Below the pieces are notes generated by a model. That model saw nothing but the letters and a program-made list of their open reading frames with translations. It ran no database searches and had not been told where the DNA came from. The translations under genes were made by a program, and so were the position numbers. Positions 29,937-38,681 of a stretch of DNA of 64,000 bases are shown one piece after another. Positions within the stretch are counted from its first letter, which is position 1. Every line of letters starts with the position of its first letter. Origin of the DNA: an uncultured Pseudokineococcus sp. (lineage in GTDB: Bacteria; Actinomycetota; Actinomycetes; Actinomycetales; Quadrisphaeraceae); NCBI RefSeq assembly GCF_947499845.1, contig NZ_CANMPM010000010.1, positions 93,693-157,692 on the forward strand, in the 5' to 3' direction.

Positions 29937-31285
29937 GACGCCACCTCGGCCGACAGGCCCTTCTCGCGGAAGATCTCGACGACCTCGCCCTCCATGGCGG
30001 CGACGGCGTCGACCATCGTGGTCCCGCCGGTGAGCACCCCGCGGAAGCGGTCGCCGAGCCCGTCCATGACCTGCTGGGCGATGGGCGGCCACGTCCAGTC
30101 GAGGTTCTGCTCCTGCGCCGCCGGCGCGAAGACCTCCGCGCCGTACGCCTGCCCGCCGAAGAAGTCCGAGCCCTCCTGGCGGGCCGCGCCGATGTAGTCG
30201 GTGGCGGGCGACCAGCCGATGCCCGAGTACTGGATCATCGCGTCGATGCCCTCCTGGCTCGTCGTCATCCACGTCGCGAACTCGAGCGCCTCGTGCGGGT
30301 GCTCCGACCCGGCCATGAGCGCGGCCGTCGACCCGCCGAGGTAGCTGGAGCCGTAGCTGCCGGGGAGGTCGGCCCACACCGGCATGGGCGCGACCCGCCA
30401 CTTGCCCGCGGCGCCCGTGGCGCCCTCGAGCAGGGCGTCGCCCCACGAGCCGCTCGTCAGCGCGGCGATGCGCCCGTCGCCGACCGCCGCGAACCAGCCG
30501 GGGGAGTACGGGGCGAGCGCGGTGTTGACGACGCCCTCGCTGATGGCGGTGTCGAAGTGGCGCGCGACCGCCATCGTCGCGTCGTCCGTCATGCGCACGA
30601 CCCAGCGGTCGTCCTCGGGCGTGAACCACACGGCGCCCGCCTGCGCCGCGTAGGCGAGGAAGACCGAGGTGTCGCCCACGGGGAAGCTCTCCAGCCAGCG
30701 GTCCGGGTCCGCCTCGTGGACGGCCCGGGCCGTGTCCAGCCACTCCGCCCACGTCGCCGGCGGCCCCGCGCCGACCTCCTCGAGGAGGTCGGGGCGGTAG
30801 AAGGTCGCCATCGGCCCGGAGTCCTGGGGGACGGCCCACGCGCCGTCGAGGAAGGTCACCTGCTCGACGAGGGCCCGGTCGTACCGGTCCTCGACGGCGC
30901 CGAAGCCGTAGCGCGAGACGTCGACGAGCCCGCTCTGCAGGAGGAAGCTCGGGACGTTGCGCATCTCGACCTGGGCGAGGTCGGGCCCGCTGCCCGCGGC
31001 GATGGCCGCGAAGAGCTTCTGGTAGCCGCCCGTGTTGCCGCCCGGGATCCAGACCGCCTCGACCTGGATGTCGGGCCGCTGCGCGTTCCACACGTCGCAC
31101 ACCTGCTGCAGGTCCTTGAGCCAGGCCCAGTACTGCAGCCTCACCACCTCGCCGGGTGCCTTCGGGGGGATCGTGCCGGTCGCTGCCGGCGCCGTCCCGA
31201 CGGTGCCGCACCCCGCGAGGCCGGCGAGCCCGGCGGCGCCGAGCGCACCTCCCCTCAGCAGGGCGCGGCGGCTGAGGGTCGTCAT
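29933..31285 (-). CDS. Sugar-binding lipoprotein of ABC transporter, Tat-dependent
   Basis: 450 aa from ATG 31285 with GGGAGGTG upstream. The signal MTTLSRRALLRGG..LAGLAGC combines a twin-arginine motif with a lipobox (LAGC), so it is a Tat lipoprotein anchored outside the membrane. The rest is a CUT1 extracellular binding protein (VVRLQYWAWLKD..VCDVWNAQRPDIQVEAVWIPGGN..YQKLFAAIAAGSGPDLAQVE). First gene of a four-gene operon with two permeases and lacZ. The ligand is presumably a beta-galactose-containing glycan. Confidence 0.93.
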
Positions 31286-31326
31286 GTCGCACCTCCCCGT
31301 CCGGTCGCCGTCGACCGATCGCGACG

Positions 31327-31332
31327 ACGCTA
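31327..31332 (-). promoter_or_regulatory. Candidate -10 element of the sugar ABC/lacZ operon
   Basis: TAGCGT on the minus strand, 42 bases upstream of the binding-protein start codon. The same type of -10 (TAACGT, TAGCGT) appears before other genes of this window. No convincing -35 is seen. Confidence 0.35.
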
Positions 31333-31373
31333 ACCCCGTTCGCGTCCGGTACGACGGTTCCGGTCGGCGCCGA

Positions 31374-31940
31374 TCACCCCCGGTCGGCCACCCGCGCCCG
31401 GTACGCCGCAGCCGCGGCGCGGTTGCCGCACCCGCCGTCGCAGAAGCGCTTGGAGCGGTTGCGCGAGAGGTCGACGAGGACGTCGTCGCAGTCCTCCGCC
31501 GCGCACGTGCGCAGCCGCGAGCGCTCGCCCGAGCGCAGGACGTCGACGAGCGCCATCGCCGCCTCGACCGCCATCCGCTCGGCCAGGGGCGCGTCCGGCG
31601 TCGTGGCGTGCAGGTGCCAGTCCCACCCGTCGTGGCGCACGAGCTGCGGCAGGGCCCGCGCCCGGGCGAGGAGGTCGTTGACGCCGGCGACCTGCTCCTC
31701 CTCCTCGCCCGTCCACAGCCGCCGCAGCTGCGGTCGCAGGGCCCTGACGGCGTCCAGCTCGGCGGCGTCGTGGGTGCGCGACCCCGTGTAGTCCCACTCC
31801 TCGACGAAGGCGTCGAGGTCACCGGGGGTGGCCAGCTGGTCGACGCCCCCCCGCCGGTGCCCGGGCGCCGCCGGGGAGGCGGTGTTGGCGAGCGCCGCCG
31901 CCGTCGTCAGCGACACCTCCGTGTCATGGGCGAAGACCAT
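31374..31940 (-). CDS. CGNR zinc-finger regulator (ABATE domain)
   Basis: 188 aa from ATG 31940 with AGGAGT upstream. The N-terminal ABATE-like domain (LANTASPA..; about residues 10-135) is followed by a C-terminal zinc finger CAAEDCDDVLVDLSRNRSKRF then CDGGCGNRAAAAAYRAR, with four cysteines and the naming CGNR box. Such proteins are presumed DNA-binding stress regulators. It is divergent from an EamA exporter across a 93-base spacer, a common actinobacterial pairing, so it probably regulates the exporter and itself. Confidence 0.9.
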   Translation of the reverse strand: MVFAHDTEVSLTTAAALANTASPAAPGHRRGGVDQLATPGDLDAFVEEWDYTGSRTHDAAELDAVRALRPQLRRLWTGEEEEQVAGVNDLLARARALPQLVRHDGWDWHLHATTPDAPLAERMAVEAAMALVDVLRSGERSRLRTCAAEDCDDVLVDLSRNRSKRFCDGGCGNRAAAAAYRARVADRG

Positions 31941-31941
31941 G

Positions 31942-31972
31942 TTGACTCCTGACGTCGTCGGACCTAACGTCA
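31942..31972 (+). promoter_or_regulatory. EamA promoter with overlapping operator dyad
   Basis: TTGACT (31942-31947), 17 bases, TAACGT (31965-31970) make a good sigma-70-type promoter towards the EamA gene. TGACGT (31950-31955) and ACGTCA (31967-31972) form a perfect 6-bp inverted repeat with an 11-base centre covering the spacer and -10, a plausible site for the divergent CGNR regulator. Confidence 0.55.
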
Positions 31973-32033
31973 CCAGCGTACGCACCAATGACTGATGACG
32001 AGCCGGCTCTGACCGGCGGAGGAGGTGGATCGC

Positions 32034-33041
32034 ATGAGCGCTCCCACGACGACGGCGCCCGCCGGCGGCCGCACCCGGGCCGTCGGCCTCGTCGTCGCGC
32101 TGCTGTCGGCGCTCGCCTTCGGCACCTCCGGGACCCTCGGCAAGGGCCTGCTCGACGCGGGCTGGACGCCGGGGGCCGCCGTCCTCGTGCGGGCGGTCGT
32201 CGGCGCCGTGGTCCTGCTCGTGCCCGCGGTGCTCGTCCTCCGCGGGCGATGGCACCTCCTGCGCGCGGACGCCGGCCTCGTCGTCGCCTACGGCGTCATC
32301 GCCGTGGCGGGGTGCCAGCTCGCCTACTTCACCGCCGTGCAGACGGTGTCGGTCGGCGTCGCGCTGCTGCTGGAGTACCTCGCCCCGGCGCTCCTCGTGC
32401 TCCTGGCGTGGGTGCGCGGCCGCCGGCCCTCCCCGCTCGTGGCGCTCGGCACGGTCCTGGCGCTGGGCGGGCTCGTCCTCGTGCTCGACCTCACCGGCTC
32501 GGTCCGCGTGGACCCGGTCGGCGTGGCGTGGGCCCTGCTCGCGGCGTGCGGCCTCGCGGCCTACTTCGCGCTGTCGGCCCGGCCCGGCGCGGGGCTGCCC
32601 CCGCTCGTGCTCGCGACCGGCGGCCTGCTCGTCGGCGCCGCCGTCCTCGGGCTGGCCGGTCTCGTGGGGCTCGTGCCGCTCGCGGTCTCGGGCGGCGACG
32701 TGCTGCTCGCCGGCGCTCAGGTGCCCTGGTGGGTCGCGGTCCTCGGGCTCGGCGTCGTGGCCGGCGCGGTCGCCTACGCCACCGGCGTGGCCGGCGCCCG
32801 GCGCCTCGGCTCGCGCACGGCGTCCTTCGTCGGGCTCACCGAGGTCGTCTTCGCCGTGCTCGTCGCCTGGGTGCTGCTGGGCCAGCTCCCCGTGCCGGTG
32901 CAGCTGCTCGGCGGGGCGCTCATCGTCGCCGGGGCCGTCGCGGTCAACGCCGACGAGGGCCGCGCCGCCCGCCCGGCGCGCCCCGGCCGCGCCGCTCGGC
33001 GCCGGTCGCCCGTCCCCGTCGAGGGCCCGACCGCCCCCTGA
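32034..33041 (+). CDS. EamA/DMT-family metabolite exporter
   Basis: 335 aa from ATG 32034, chosen over GTG 32025 because GGAGGAGGTG lies at 32018-32027. Ten membrane helices in two EamA repeats (LLSALAFGTSGTLGKGLLDAGWTP..; ..RLGSRTASFVGLTEVVFAVLVAWVLLGQLP). The C-terminal ~30 residues are basic and cytoplasmic. RhtA/EamA-type carriers export amino acids or similar metabolites; the substrate is unknown. Confidence 0.9.
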   Translation: MSAPTTTAPAGGRTRAVGLVVALLSALAFGTSGTLGKGLLDAGWTPGAAVLVRAVVGAVVLLVPAVLVLRGRWHLLRADAGLVVAYGVIAVAGCQLAYFTAVQTVSVGVALLLEYLAPALLVLLAWVRGRRPSPLVALGTVLALGGLVLVLDLTGSVRVDPVGVAWALLAACGLAAYFALSARPGAGLPPLVLATGGLLVGAAVLGLAGLVGLVPLAVSGGDVLLAGAQVPWWVAVLGLGVVAGAVAYATGVAGARRLGSRTASFVGLTEVVFAVLVAWVLLGQLPVPVQLLGGALIVAGAVAVNADEGRAARPARPGRAARRRSPVPVEGPTAP

Positions 33042-33080
33042 GGCGCGCCGCCGGGGAGGACGAGGTCACCTCCCGGCGGA

Positions 33081-33240
33081 CGTCACCGCAGGTCAGCGCC
33101 CCGCGCTGCCGCGAGCGGAGAGGTTCGTCCTCCCCGGCGGCAGCCGTCCGCGCACAGCGACCTGCGCGAGGCGCGCTCGCGCAGCGTCACCGCAGGTCAG
33201 GGCCTCGTGGTCGCCGGAGGAGGACCGTCGCGCAGGTCGC
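33081..33240. repeat. Direct and inverted repeats between convergent genes
   Basis: A 16-bp direct repeat CGTCACCGCAGGTCAG occurs at 33081-33096 and 33185-33200. A 13-bp inverted repeat, GCGACCTGCGCGA (33157-33169) against 33228-33240, overlaps it. The core CGCAGGTC is shared by all of them. The 33042-33248 gap has no gene; this complex structure may serve as a two-way terminator. Confidence 0.6.
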
Positions 33241-33248
33241 CTTCCGGC

Positions 33249-34133
33249 TCAGGCGTCGCGGCGCTGCAGCAGCACGAGCCCGGCGACGAGCGGGACCACG
33301 GCCCAGCCGACGAGCACGAGCACCGCGGCCGTCGACCCGTACGGCGCCGAGCCGTCGAGCTGGGCGAAGGACAGCGCGGCCGAGACGGGCGTGTGCTCCG
33401 ACGCCGTCGTCAGCCAGTCGACGCCGAAGACGGGCAGCAGCGGCGGCGCGACGAAGACGAGCGCCACGAGCAGCGTGATGGTGCCGGCGGTGCTGCGGAG
33501 CACCGCCCCGACCCCGAGGCCCAGCAGCGCGAGCGCGACCATCCCCGCCGCGTTGGCGAGGACGGCGCCGAGCACGCCGTCGTCCCCGAGCCCGACCCGC
33601 ACGTCCTCGGGGAAGAAGGACGCCCCGAGCAGCAGTGCGGCGAAGGAGACCACCAGCGCGACCACGCCCGCGAGCACGAGGAGCACGAGCGCCTTCGCCG
33701 CGAGCACGGGCCAGCGGCGGGGGACGGCGGTCAGCGTCGCCGTGATGGTGCCGGTGGCGTACTCGCCCGTGACGGCGAGGCCGCCGAGGACGGCGAGGAG
33801 CAGCGCCGCGAGCGACGTGGAGGACAGGATCGGCACGAGCTGGCCCGTCGGGCCGGTCTGGAAGCCGCCGGGAGGACCGCCGGGCGGCACCTGCCCGCTC
33901 GTCTCCGCGGCCTCGAGCGCCTGCGACACGCCCCAGCCGGACAGCGTGGCGACGCCGATCCCGAGGACCAGGACGACGAGCACGAGGACCCACGTGGAGC
34001 GCAGCGTGGCGAGCTTCGTCCACTCGCCGCCGACCACCCGCGGCAGCGACGCGCCGCCGGACCCGGTGCTCTGCGACCCTGCGACCCGGCGGGTGCCGCG
34101 CGACCCTCCGCCCGCCGTGCTCGTGCTGCTCAT
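33249..34133 (-). CDS. ABC-2 type transporter permease
   Basis: 294 aa from ATG 34133, overlapping the ATPase stop (ATGA). A hydrophilic start is followed by a first helix (STWVLVLVVLVLGIGVATL), an outer loop rich in Gly/Pro (QVPPGGPPGGFQTGPTG), then five more helices; SLAALLLAVLGGLAVTGEYATGTI is the usual ABC-2 motif. With the ATPase encoded upstream it forms an exporter of unknown cargo, similar to bacteriocin- or antibiotic-resistance types. Confidence 0.88.
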   Translation of the reverse strand: MSSTSTAGGGSRGTRRVAGSQSTGSGGASLPRVVGGEWTKLATLRSTWVLVLVVLVLGIGVATLSGWGVSQALEAAETSGQVPPGGPPGGFQTGPTGQLVPILSSTSLAALLLAVLGGLAVTGEYATGTITATLTAVPRRWPVLAAKALVLLVLAGVVALVVSFAALLLGASFFPEDVRVGLGDDGVLGAVLANAAGMVALALLGLGVGAVLRSTAGTITLLVALVFVAPPLLPVFGVDWLTTASEHTPVSAALSFAQLDGSAPYGSTAAVLVLVGWAVVPLVAGLVLLQRRDA

Positions 34134-35080
34134 CGTGCGGCTCCCTCGGCTGCGGTCCCGTCGGGCTGGTCCTCGTCGTCGGTGCGGTACTCGCGGCTGT
34201 CGCGCGTGAGGGCCATGTAGGCCTCCTCGAGGGTCGAGGTCCGCGCGTGCAGCTCGTGGAGGACGACGCCGTGGCGGCCCGCCACCTCGCCGACCTGCGC
34301 GGCGGTGGCGCCGTGCACCTCGAGCCGGTCGGCGTCGCCCGTGGTGGCCGACCGCGCCCCGACGCCGCGCAGCAGCACCGCGAGGCGCGCGGCCTGCGGC
34401 GAGCGCACGGTGACGGCGGCGTCCTGCGTGCGGGCGGTGAGCTCGGTGACGCTCGTGTCCGCCAGCAGCCGGCCGCGGCCGACGACGACGAGGTGGTCGG
34501 CGGTCTGCGCCATCTCGCTCATGAGGTGGCTGGAGACGAGGACGGCGCGCCCCTCGGCGGCCAGGCCCTTGAGCAGGGTGCGGATCCACAGGACGCCGTC
34601 GGGGTCGAGGCCGTTGACCGGCTCGTCGAGCATGACCACGGCCGGGTCCCCGAGCAGTGCCGTCGCGATGCCGAGGCGCTGGCCCATGCCGAGGGAGAAG
34701 CCGCCGACGCGCTTGCGGGCGACGCCGGTGAGCCCGACGAGCTCGATCACCTCGTCCACGCGGCGGGCCGGGATGCCCTCCGTGCGCGCCAGCGCGAGCA
34801 GGTGCGCGCGGGCGCTGCGACCGGGGTGGACGGCGCGCGCCTCGAGCAGCGCCCCGACCTCGCGCAGCGGCGCCCGGTGCTCGTGGTAACGCTTGCCGCC
34901 GACGAGCGCCTCGCCGGACGTCGGCCGGTCGAGGCCGAGGAGCAGGCGCATCGTCGTCGACTTGCCCGCGCCGTTCGGCCCGAGGAAGCCGGTGACGGAG
35001 CCCGGCCGCACGGTGAACGAGAGGTCGTCGACCGCCGTCTTCGCGCCGTAGCGCTTGGTCAAGCCCCTGGCCTCGATCAC
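34130..35080 (-). CDS. ABC transporter ATP-binding protein (exporter)
   Basis: 316 aa. Walker A GPNGAGKST (34-42), signature FSLGMGQRLGIATALL, Walker B VVMLDEPVNGLDPDG and H-loop SSHLMSEM are all intact. The SLGMGQR form of the signature and the C-terminal HARTSTLEEAYMALTRDS tail are typical of the CcmA/BcrA-type drug-exporter ATPases. First gene of a two-gene operon with the ABC-2 permease. Confidence 0.93.
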   Translation of the reverse strand: MIEARGLTKRYGAKTAVDDLSFTVRPGSVTGFLGPNGAGKSTTMRLLLGLDRPTSGEALVGGKRYHEHRAPLREVGALLEARAVHPGRSARAHLLALARTEGIPARRVDEVIELVGLTGVARKRVGGFSLGMGQRLGIATALLGDPAVVMLDEPVNGLDPDGVLWIRTLLKGLAAEGRAVLVSSHLMSEMAQTADHLVVVGRGRLLADTSVTELTARTQDAAVTVRSPQAARLAVLLRGVGARSATTGDADRLEVHGATAAQVGEVAGRHGVVLHELHARTSTLEEAYMALTRDSREYRTDDEDQPDGTAAEGAAR

Positions 35081-35236
35081 GGGTCCAGGCTAGGGGCTCC
35101 GGGCGGGCGTCCGGCTCCGCCCGACCAGGGCCCTCCGGCCCTGCGCCGTCGCGGGGCTGCGCGCACCGGGCTCCTCCACCACCATCGCGGGGGCCGCGCG
35201 AGCACCCGGGCGGCCGGTCGACGCCGAGGGGGACCC

Positions 35237-36442
35237 GTGGAGCAGCTGCACCTCGTCTACGCCCTGGTGGGCGTCGTCGGCGTCGCGCTGGCGCTGCTGA
35301 GCACGGTGGTGCGCCGCTCGCCGGTGAGCGAGCCGCTCGTCGCGCTGGTGCTCGGCGTCCTCGCGGGCCCGGCGGTCCTCGGGCTCGTCGTCGTGCCCGA
35401 CGACGTCCGCGACCCCCTGCTGCTCGAGGGAACGCGCCTGCTGCTGGCCTGGTCGGTCATGGCCGCGGCGCTGCGCTTCCGCTTCAGCGGGTTCCGGTCG
35501 GTCGTGCGACCGGTCGTCCTCCTGCTCGTCCTCGTCATGCCGCTCGCGATGCTCCTCAGCGGGGCGGCGGCGCTGGCCATGGGCCTGCCCCTCGGGCTCG
35601 CCCTGCTCGTGGGCGCGTGCCTGTCCCCGACCGACCCCGTCCTCGCGTCCTCCGTCGTCTCCGGCGGGCCGGCCGAGCAGGACCTCCCGGCGCGGCTGCG
35701 GCAGGTGCTCACCGGCGAGAGCGGCGCCAACGACGGCCTCGGCCTGCCCTTCGTCCTCCTGGGCCTGGCTGCGGTGCTGCCCGACGAGGGCCTCGGGACG
35801 GCGGTCGGCGACGCGGTCCGCGAGGTCGTCGTCGCCGTCGTCGTCGGCGTCGTGCTGGGGACGCTCGCCGGGCGCCTCGTGCCGCGCGCGGACGACGACC
35901 GCACGCTCGCCGGTGGCCCCCGCCTCGTCATCACGCTGCTCCTGGCCGTCGCCGTGCTGGGCGTGGCGCGGGTGGCGGGCGCCGACGGCGTCCTCGCCGT
36001 CTTCGTCGCGGGGCTCGCCTACAACCGGGTGGTGCCGACGTCGGACCGCGAGCCGCAGAGCTCCCTCGACGAGGCGGTCAACCGCTACGCCGTCCTGCCC
36101 TTCTTCCTCGTGCTCGGCGTCGTGCTGCCGTGGGCGGACTGGGCCGACCTCGGCTGGTGCGCCGCCGTCTTCGCCGTCGCCGTGCTGCTGGTCCGTCGCC
36201 TGCCGGCGCTCCTGCTGCTGCACCGGCCCCTCGGCCTGTCGCGGCGCGACGCCGCCTTCGCGGGCTGGTTCGGGCCGATGGGCGTCAGCGCCGTCTTCTA
36301 CCTCGCCTACAGCCTCGACGAGGGCGTCGCCGACCCGCGCCTCTTCGCGGCCGGGTCGCTCGCCGTCGCCGTGAGCACGCTCGCCTTCGGCGTCACCGCC
36401 GCGCCGGCGACGCGGCGGTACGGGCGGGTCGCGCAGGGGTAG
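35237..36442 (+). CDS. CPA1-family Na+(K+)/H+ antiporter
   Basis: 401 aa from GTG 35237, with GAGGGGGA upstream. About 12 membrane helices. The two marker segments are LVGACLSPTDPVLASSVVSGG and LTGESGANDGLGLPFVLLG, where the Asn-Asp pair is the ion-binding site of electroneutral CPA1 exchangers. No C-terminal regulatory domain. Probably used for pH and salt homeostasis. Confidence 0.9.
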   Translation: MEQLHLVYALVGVVGVALALLSTVVRRSPVSEPLVALVLGVLAGPAVLGLVVVPDDVRDPLLLEGTRLLLAWSVMAAALRFRFSGFRSVVRPVVLLLVLVMPLAMLLSGAAALAMGLPLGLALLVGACLSPTDPVLASSVVSGGPAEQDLPARLRQVLTGESGANDGLGLPFVLLGLAAVLPDEGLGTAVGDAVREVVVAVVVGVVLGTLAGRLVPRADDDRTLAGGPRLVITLLLAVAVLGVARVAGADGVLAVFVAGLAYNRVVPTSDREPQSSLDEAVNRYAVLPFFLVLGVVLPWADWADLGWCAAVFAVAVLLVRRLPALLLLHRPLGLSRRDAAFAGWFGPMGVSAVFYLAYSLDEGVADPRLFAAGSLAVAVSTLAFGVTAAPATRRYGRVAQG

Positions 36443-36489
36443 CGCCCGGCCCTCCCGGAGGCCGTGCCGGTCGGGACGCCGACGGGTGG

Positions 36490-36519
36490 CAGGGTGAGGA
36501 CGTCGAACGGTCGGTTCGA
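36490..36519 (+). promoter_or_regulatory. -10 element followed by a 17-bp palindrome, DUF202 operon
   Basis: CAGGGT (36490-36495) resembles the -10 elements before both TauE/SafE genes. Eight bases later TCGAAC-GGTCG-GTTCGA (36503-36519) is a palindrome with 6-bp arms lying just before the GAGGAGGA ribosome site. The arms equal a LexA half-site, but the gap is 5 instead of 4. Confidence 0.4.
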
Positions 36520-36535
36520 GCGAGGAGGACGACGG

Positions 36536-36898
36536 GTGGCTGAGCGCACGAGGTTCCCTCGTCGCGTCTACAGCCGCGGCGAGGAGCCGGACCCCCGCTT
36601 CAGCCTCGCGAACGAGCGCACCTTCCTCGCGTGGGTGCGGACGTCGCTCGCCCTGCTGGCCGCCGGGGTCGCCCTCGAGGCGCTGGCCCTGCCGGTGGAC
36701 CCGATGCTGCGCCTGGCCTCCGCCGTGGTCTTCGTCGTCCTCGGCCTGCTGTCGGCGGCCCAGGCGTGGCTGGGCTGGGCGCGCGCGGAGATCGCCATGC
36801 GCCGGGCGACGCCCCTGCCCGCCCCCTCGCTGGCACCCGTCGTCGCGGGCGGCGTGGTGCTCGCGAGCGCCCTGCTCGTCGTGGGCCTGCTGCTGTGA
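36536..36898 (+). CDS. DUF202 (YidH-like) membrane protein
   Basis: 120 aa from GTG 36536, with GAGGAGGA seven bases upstream. DUF202 signature DPRFSLANERTFLAWVRTSLALLAAGVALEAL, then two more helices. Typically found as a small pair with a second DUF202 gene, as here. Function unknown. Confidence 0.9.
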   Translation: MAERTRFPRRVYSRGEEPDPRFSLANERTFLAWVRTSLALLAAGVALEALALPVDPMLRLASAVVFVVLGLLSAAQAWLGWARAEIAMRRATPLPAPSLAPVVAGGVVLASALLVVGLLL

Positions 36899-37254
36899 GC
36901 CGGGCGGCGCCCGTCGACGACCTCTTCGACCCGGGCCTGCAGCCCGAGCGCACGCTCCTGGCCTGGCGGCGGACGACGCTCGCGCTCGCCGTCGGCTGCG
37001 CGGCGGTGGTCCGCTTCGTCGCGCCCGTGCTGGGACCGGTGGTCGCCGTGGTCGGCCTCCTCGGTCTCGTCCTGTGCGGCGCCGCCTACCTCGGTGCCGC
37101 CGGGCAGTACCACCGCGTGAGCCGAGAGCTGGTGTCCGACGACGGGGGCGCCCTGCCGTCGCCGGGCCCGGCGGTCGCCGCGCTGACGGCCGCGCTGGTG
37201 CTCGTGGGCGCCGCCGCGCTCGCCTTCGTCGTCGCCCGCGCGGTCGCGGCATGA
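36895..37254 (+). CDS. Second DUF202 membrane protein
   Basis: 119 aa from GTG 36895, overlapping the previous stop (GTGA). DPGLQPERTLLAWRRTTLALAVGCAAVVRFV is a variant of the same signature; three helices in total. The pair probably forms a hetero-oligomer. Its stop overlaps the start of the formylglycine-generating enzyme gene. Confidence 0.9.
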   Translation: MSRAAPVDDLFDPGLQPERTLLAWRRTTLALAVGCAAVVRFVAPVLGPVVAVVGLLGLVLCGAAYLGAAGQYHRVSRELVSDDGGALPSPGPAVAALTAALVLVGAAALAFVVARAVAA

Positions 37255-38327
37255 CCCCGGACGTGAGCCCGGACGTGAGCCCGGACGCGAGCACCGACGG
37301 GGCCGGACGACGACCGGAGGACCAGGAGATGGCCGGACCCGACCACGACGCCCCCCGGAGCGCGTGCTGCGCGCCGTCCGCGGCCGACGTCGTGCAGCCC
37401 ACCCAGGCGCCGCCGCGCCCGCCCGTCGGCGGCGGCGCGCTCTCGGCGGTGGCGCCCGGCCGCGGGGCGGGCGAGCACCGCGTGGAGCAGGCGGCCGTCC
37501 CCGCGCAGGTCTTCGCCATGGGCGACGCCCGCGGTGACGGTCGGCGCGGCGACGGCGAGACGCCCGTCCACGCCGTCGAGCTCGACGCCTTCTCGATCGA
37601 CGTCACCTCGGTGACCGTCGCCGACTTCGCGCGTTTCGTCGACGCGACCGGGCACGTCACGGAGGCCGAGGTCTTCGGCTTCTCCGCCGTCTTCCACCTC
37701 GCCCTCGCCGCGCGGGACGAGGACGTCCTCGGTCGCCCGGCGCAGACGCCGTGGTGGTTCGGCGTCCGCGGCGCCGACTGGCGCCATCCCGGCGGCCCGC
37801 TGTCCGACGTCGACGGTCTCGAGGAGCACCCCGTCACGCACGTCAGCTGGAACGACGCCGTCGCCTACTGCGCGTGGGCGGGGCGCTCGCTGCCGTCGGA
37901 GGCGCAGTGGGAGTGCGCGTCCCGCGGCGGCGTCGACGGCGCCCGCTACCCGTGGGGCGAGGAGCTGCCCGCGGCGTGGGCCTGCAACATCTGGCAGGGC
38001 GACTTCCCGGTGCGCAACACCGAGGAGGACGGCTTCCTCACGACGTCGCCGGTGCGCTCCTACGCGCCCAACGCCTACGGCCTGTGGCAGACCGTCGGCA
38101 ACGTGTGGGAGTGGTGCGCGGACTGGTCGGACCCGGGCTACTACGCGCGCTCGCCGCGGCGCGACCCCCGCGGTCCCGAGCGCGAGACCGGCCAGCGGGT
38201 CATGCGCGGCGGCTCGTACCTGTGCCACGACTCCTACTGCAACCGCTACCGCAACAGCGCGCGCTCGGCCAACACGCCCGACTCCTCGATGGGCAACGCC
38301 GGGTTCCGGACGGTCGGGCGGGCCTGA
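37251..38327 (+). CDS. Formylglycine-generating enzyme (sulfatase-activating)
   Basis: 358 aa from ATG 37251 (ATGA overlap with the DUF202 stop); the first ~60 residues are a repetitive PDVSPDVSPDAS tail and may start later. The FGE-sulfatase fold is clear: VFAMGDARGDG, VTHVSWNDAVAYCAWAGRSLPSEAQWECASRGG, YPWGEEL, VGNVWEWCADW and the catalytic MRGGSYLCHDSYCNRYRNSA, with the copper-binding cysteine pair Cys325 and Cys330. The enzyme turns a sulfatase Cys into formylglycine with O2. SACCAPSA near the N-terminus is common in actinobacterial FGEs. No sulfatase gene is in this window. Confidence 0.93.
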   Translation: MTPDVSPDVSPDASTDGAGRRPEDQEMAGPDHDAPRSACCAPSAADVVQPTQAPPRPPVGGGALSAVAPGRGAGEHRVEQAAVPAQVFAMGDARGDGRRGDGETPVHAVELDAFSIDVTSVTVADFARFVDATGHVTEAEVFGFSAVFHLALAARDEDVLGRPAQTPWWFGVRGADWRHPGGPLSDVDGLEEHPVTHVSWNDAVAYCAWAGRSLPSEAQWECASRGGVDGARYPWGEELPAAWACNIWQGDFPVRNTEEDGFLTTSPVRSYAPNAYGLWQTVGNVWEWCADWSDPGYYARSPRRDPRGPERETGQRVMRGGSYLCHDSYCNRYRNSARSANTPDSSMGNAGFRTVGRA

Positions 38328-38328
38328 A

Positions 38329-38346
38329 GGCCGACCCGGGTCGGCC
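38329..38346. terminator. 18-bp perfect palindrome after the FGE gene
   Basis: GGCCGACCCGGGTCGGCC starts two bases after the FGE stop codon and lies between convergent genes. It can form a short stable hairpin. No U-tract. Confidence 0.55.
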
Positions 38347-38347
38347 G

Positions 38348-38566
38348 TCAGTGCTGCCCGGGCGGCCCGTCCCCCGGGTTGCGCCGGCCGGTGAGGCCGA
38401 GGTGCCGGTCGACGAGCGCGCCGACGGCGAGGCTGGCGGCGACGGCGACGACGACGCGCAGGACGGTCCCGAGCCCCGGCGCCAGCGCGTCGACGACCGC
38501 GAGGACGACGACGATGACGAGGAAGCGGGCGACGAAGGACGTCACGCGGGGATGGCGGTGCAGCAC
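38348..38566 (-). CDS. Small two-helix membrane protein
   Basis: 72 aa from GTG 38566 with no clear ribosome site. Two hydrophobic stretches (FLVIVVVLAVVDALAPGL; VLRVVVAVAASLAVGALVD) and a Gly/Pro tail. No family recognised. It is divergent from the GH3 gene and convergent with the FGE gene. The hydrophobic pattern argues for a real gene, but evidence is thin. Confidence 0.5.
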   Translation of the reverse strand: MLHRHPRVTSFVARFLVIVVVLAVVDALAPGLGTVLRVVVAVAASLAVGALVDRHLGLTGRRNPGDGPPGQH

Positions 38567-38681
38567 CCCGCTGACGGTACGGCGCTAGCGTCCGGCCGGG
38601 CACCCACCCCACGACCCGATCCGCCCCACGACAGGACCCGCCCCACCCAGTCGCACAGGGGCGCGCGAGCAGGAGGACCCC

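Noticed and set aside
36503..36519. A second SOS box
   Set aside because: The arms fit LexA, but the gap is 5 bases; the consensus needs 4. Listed only as an unknown palindrome.
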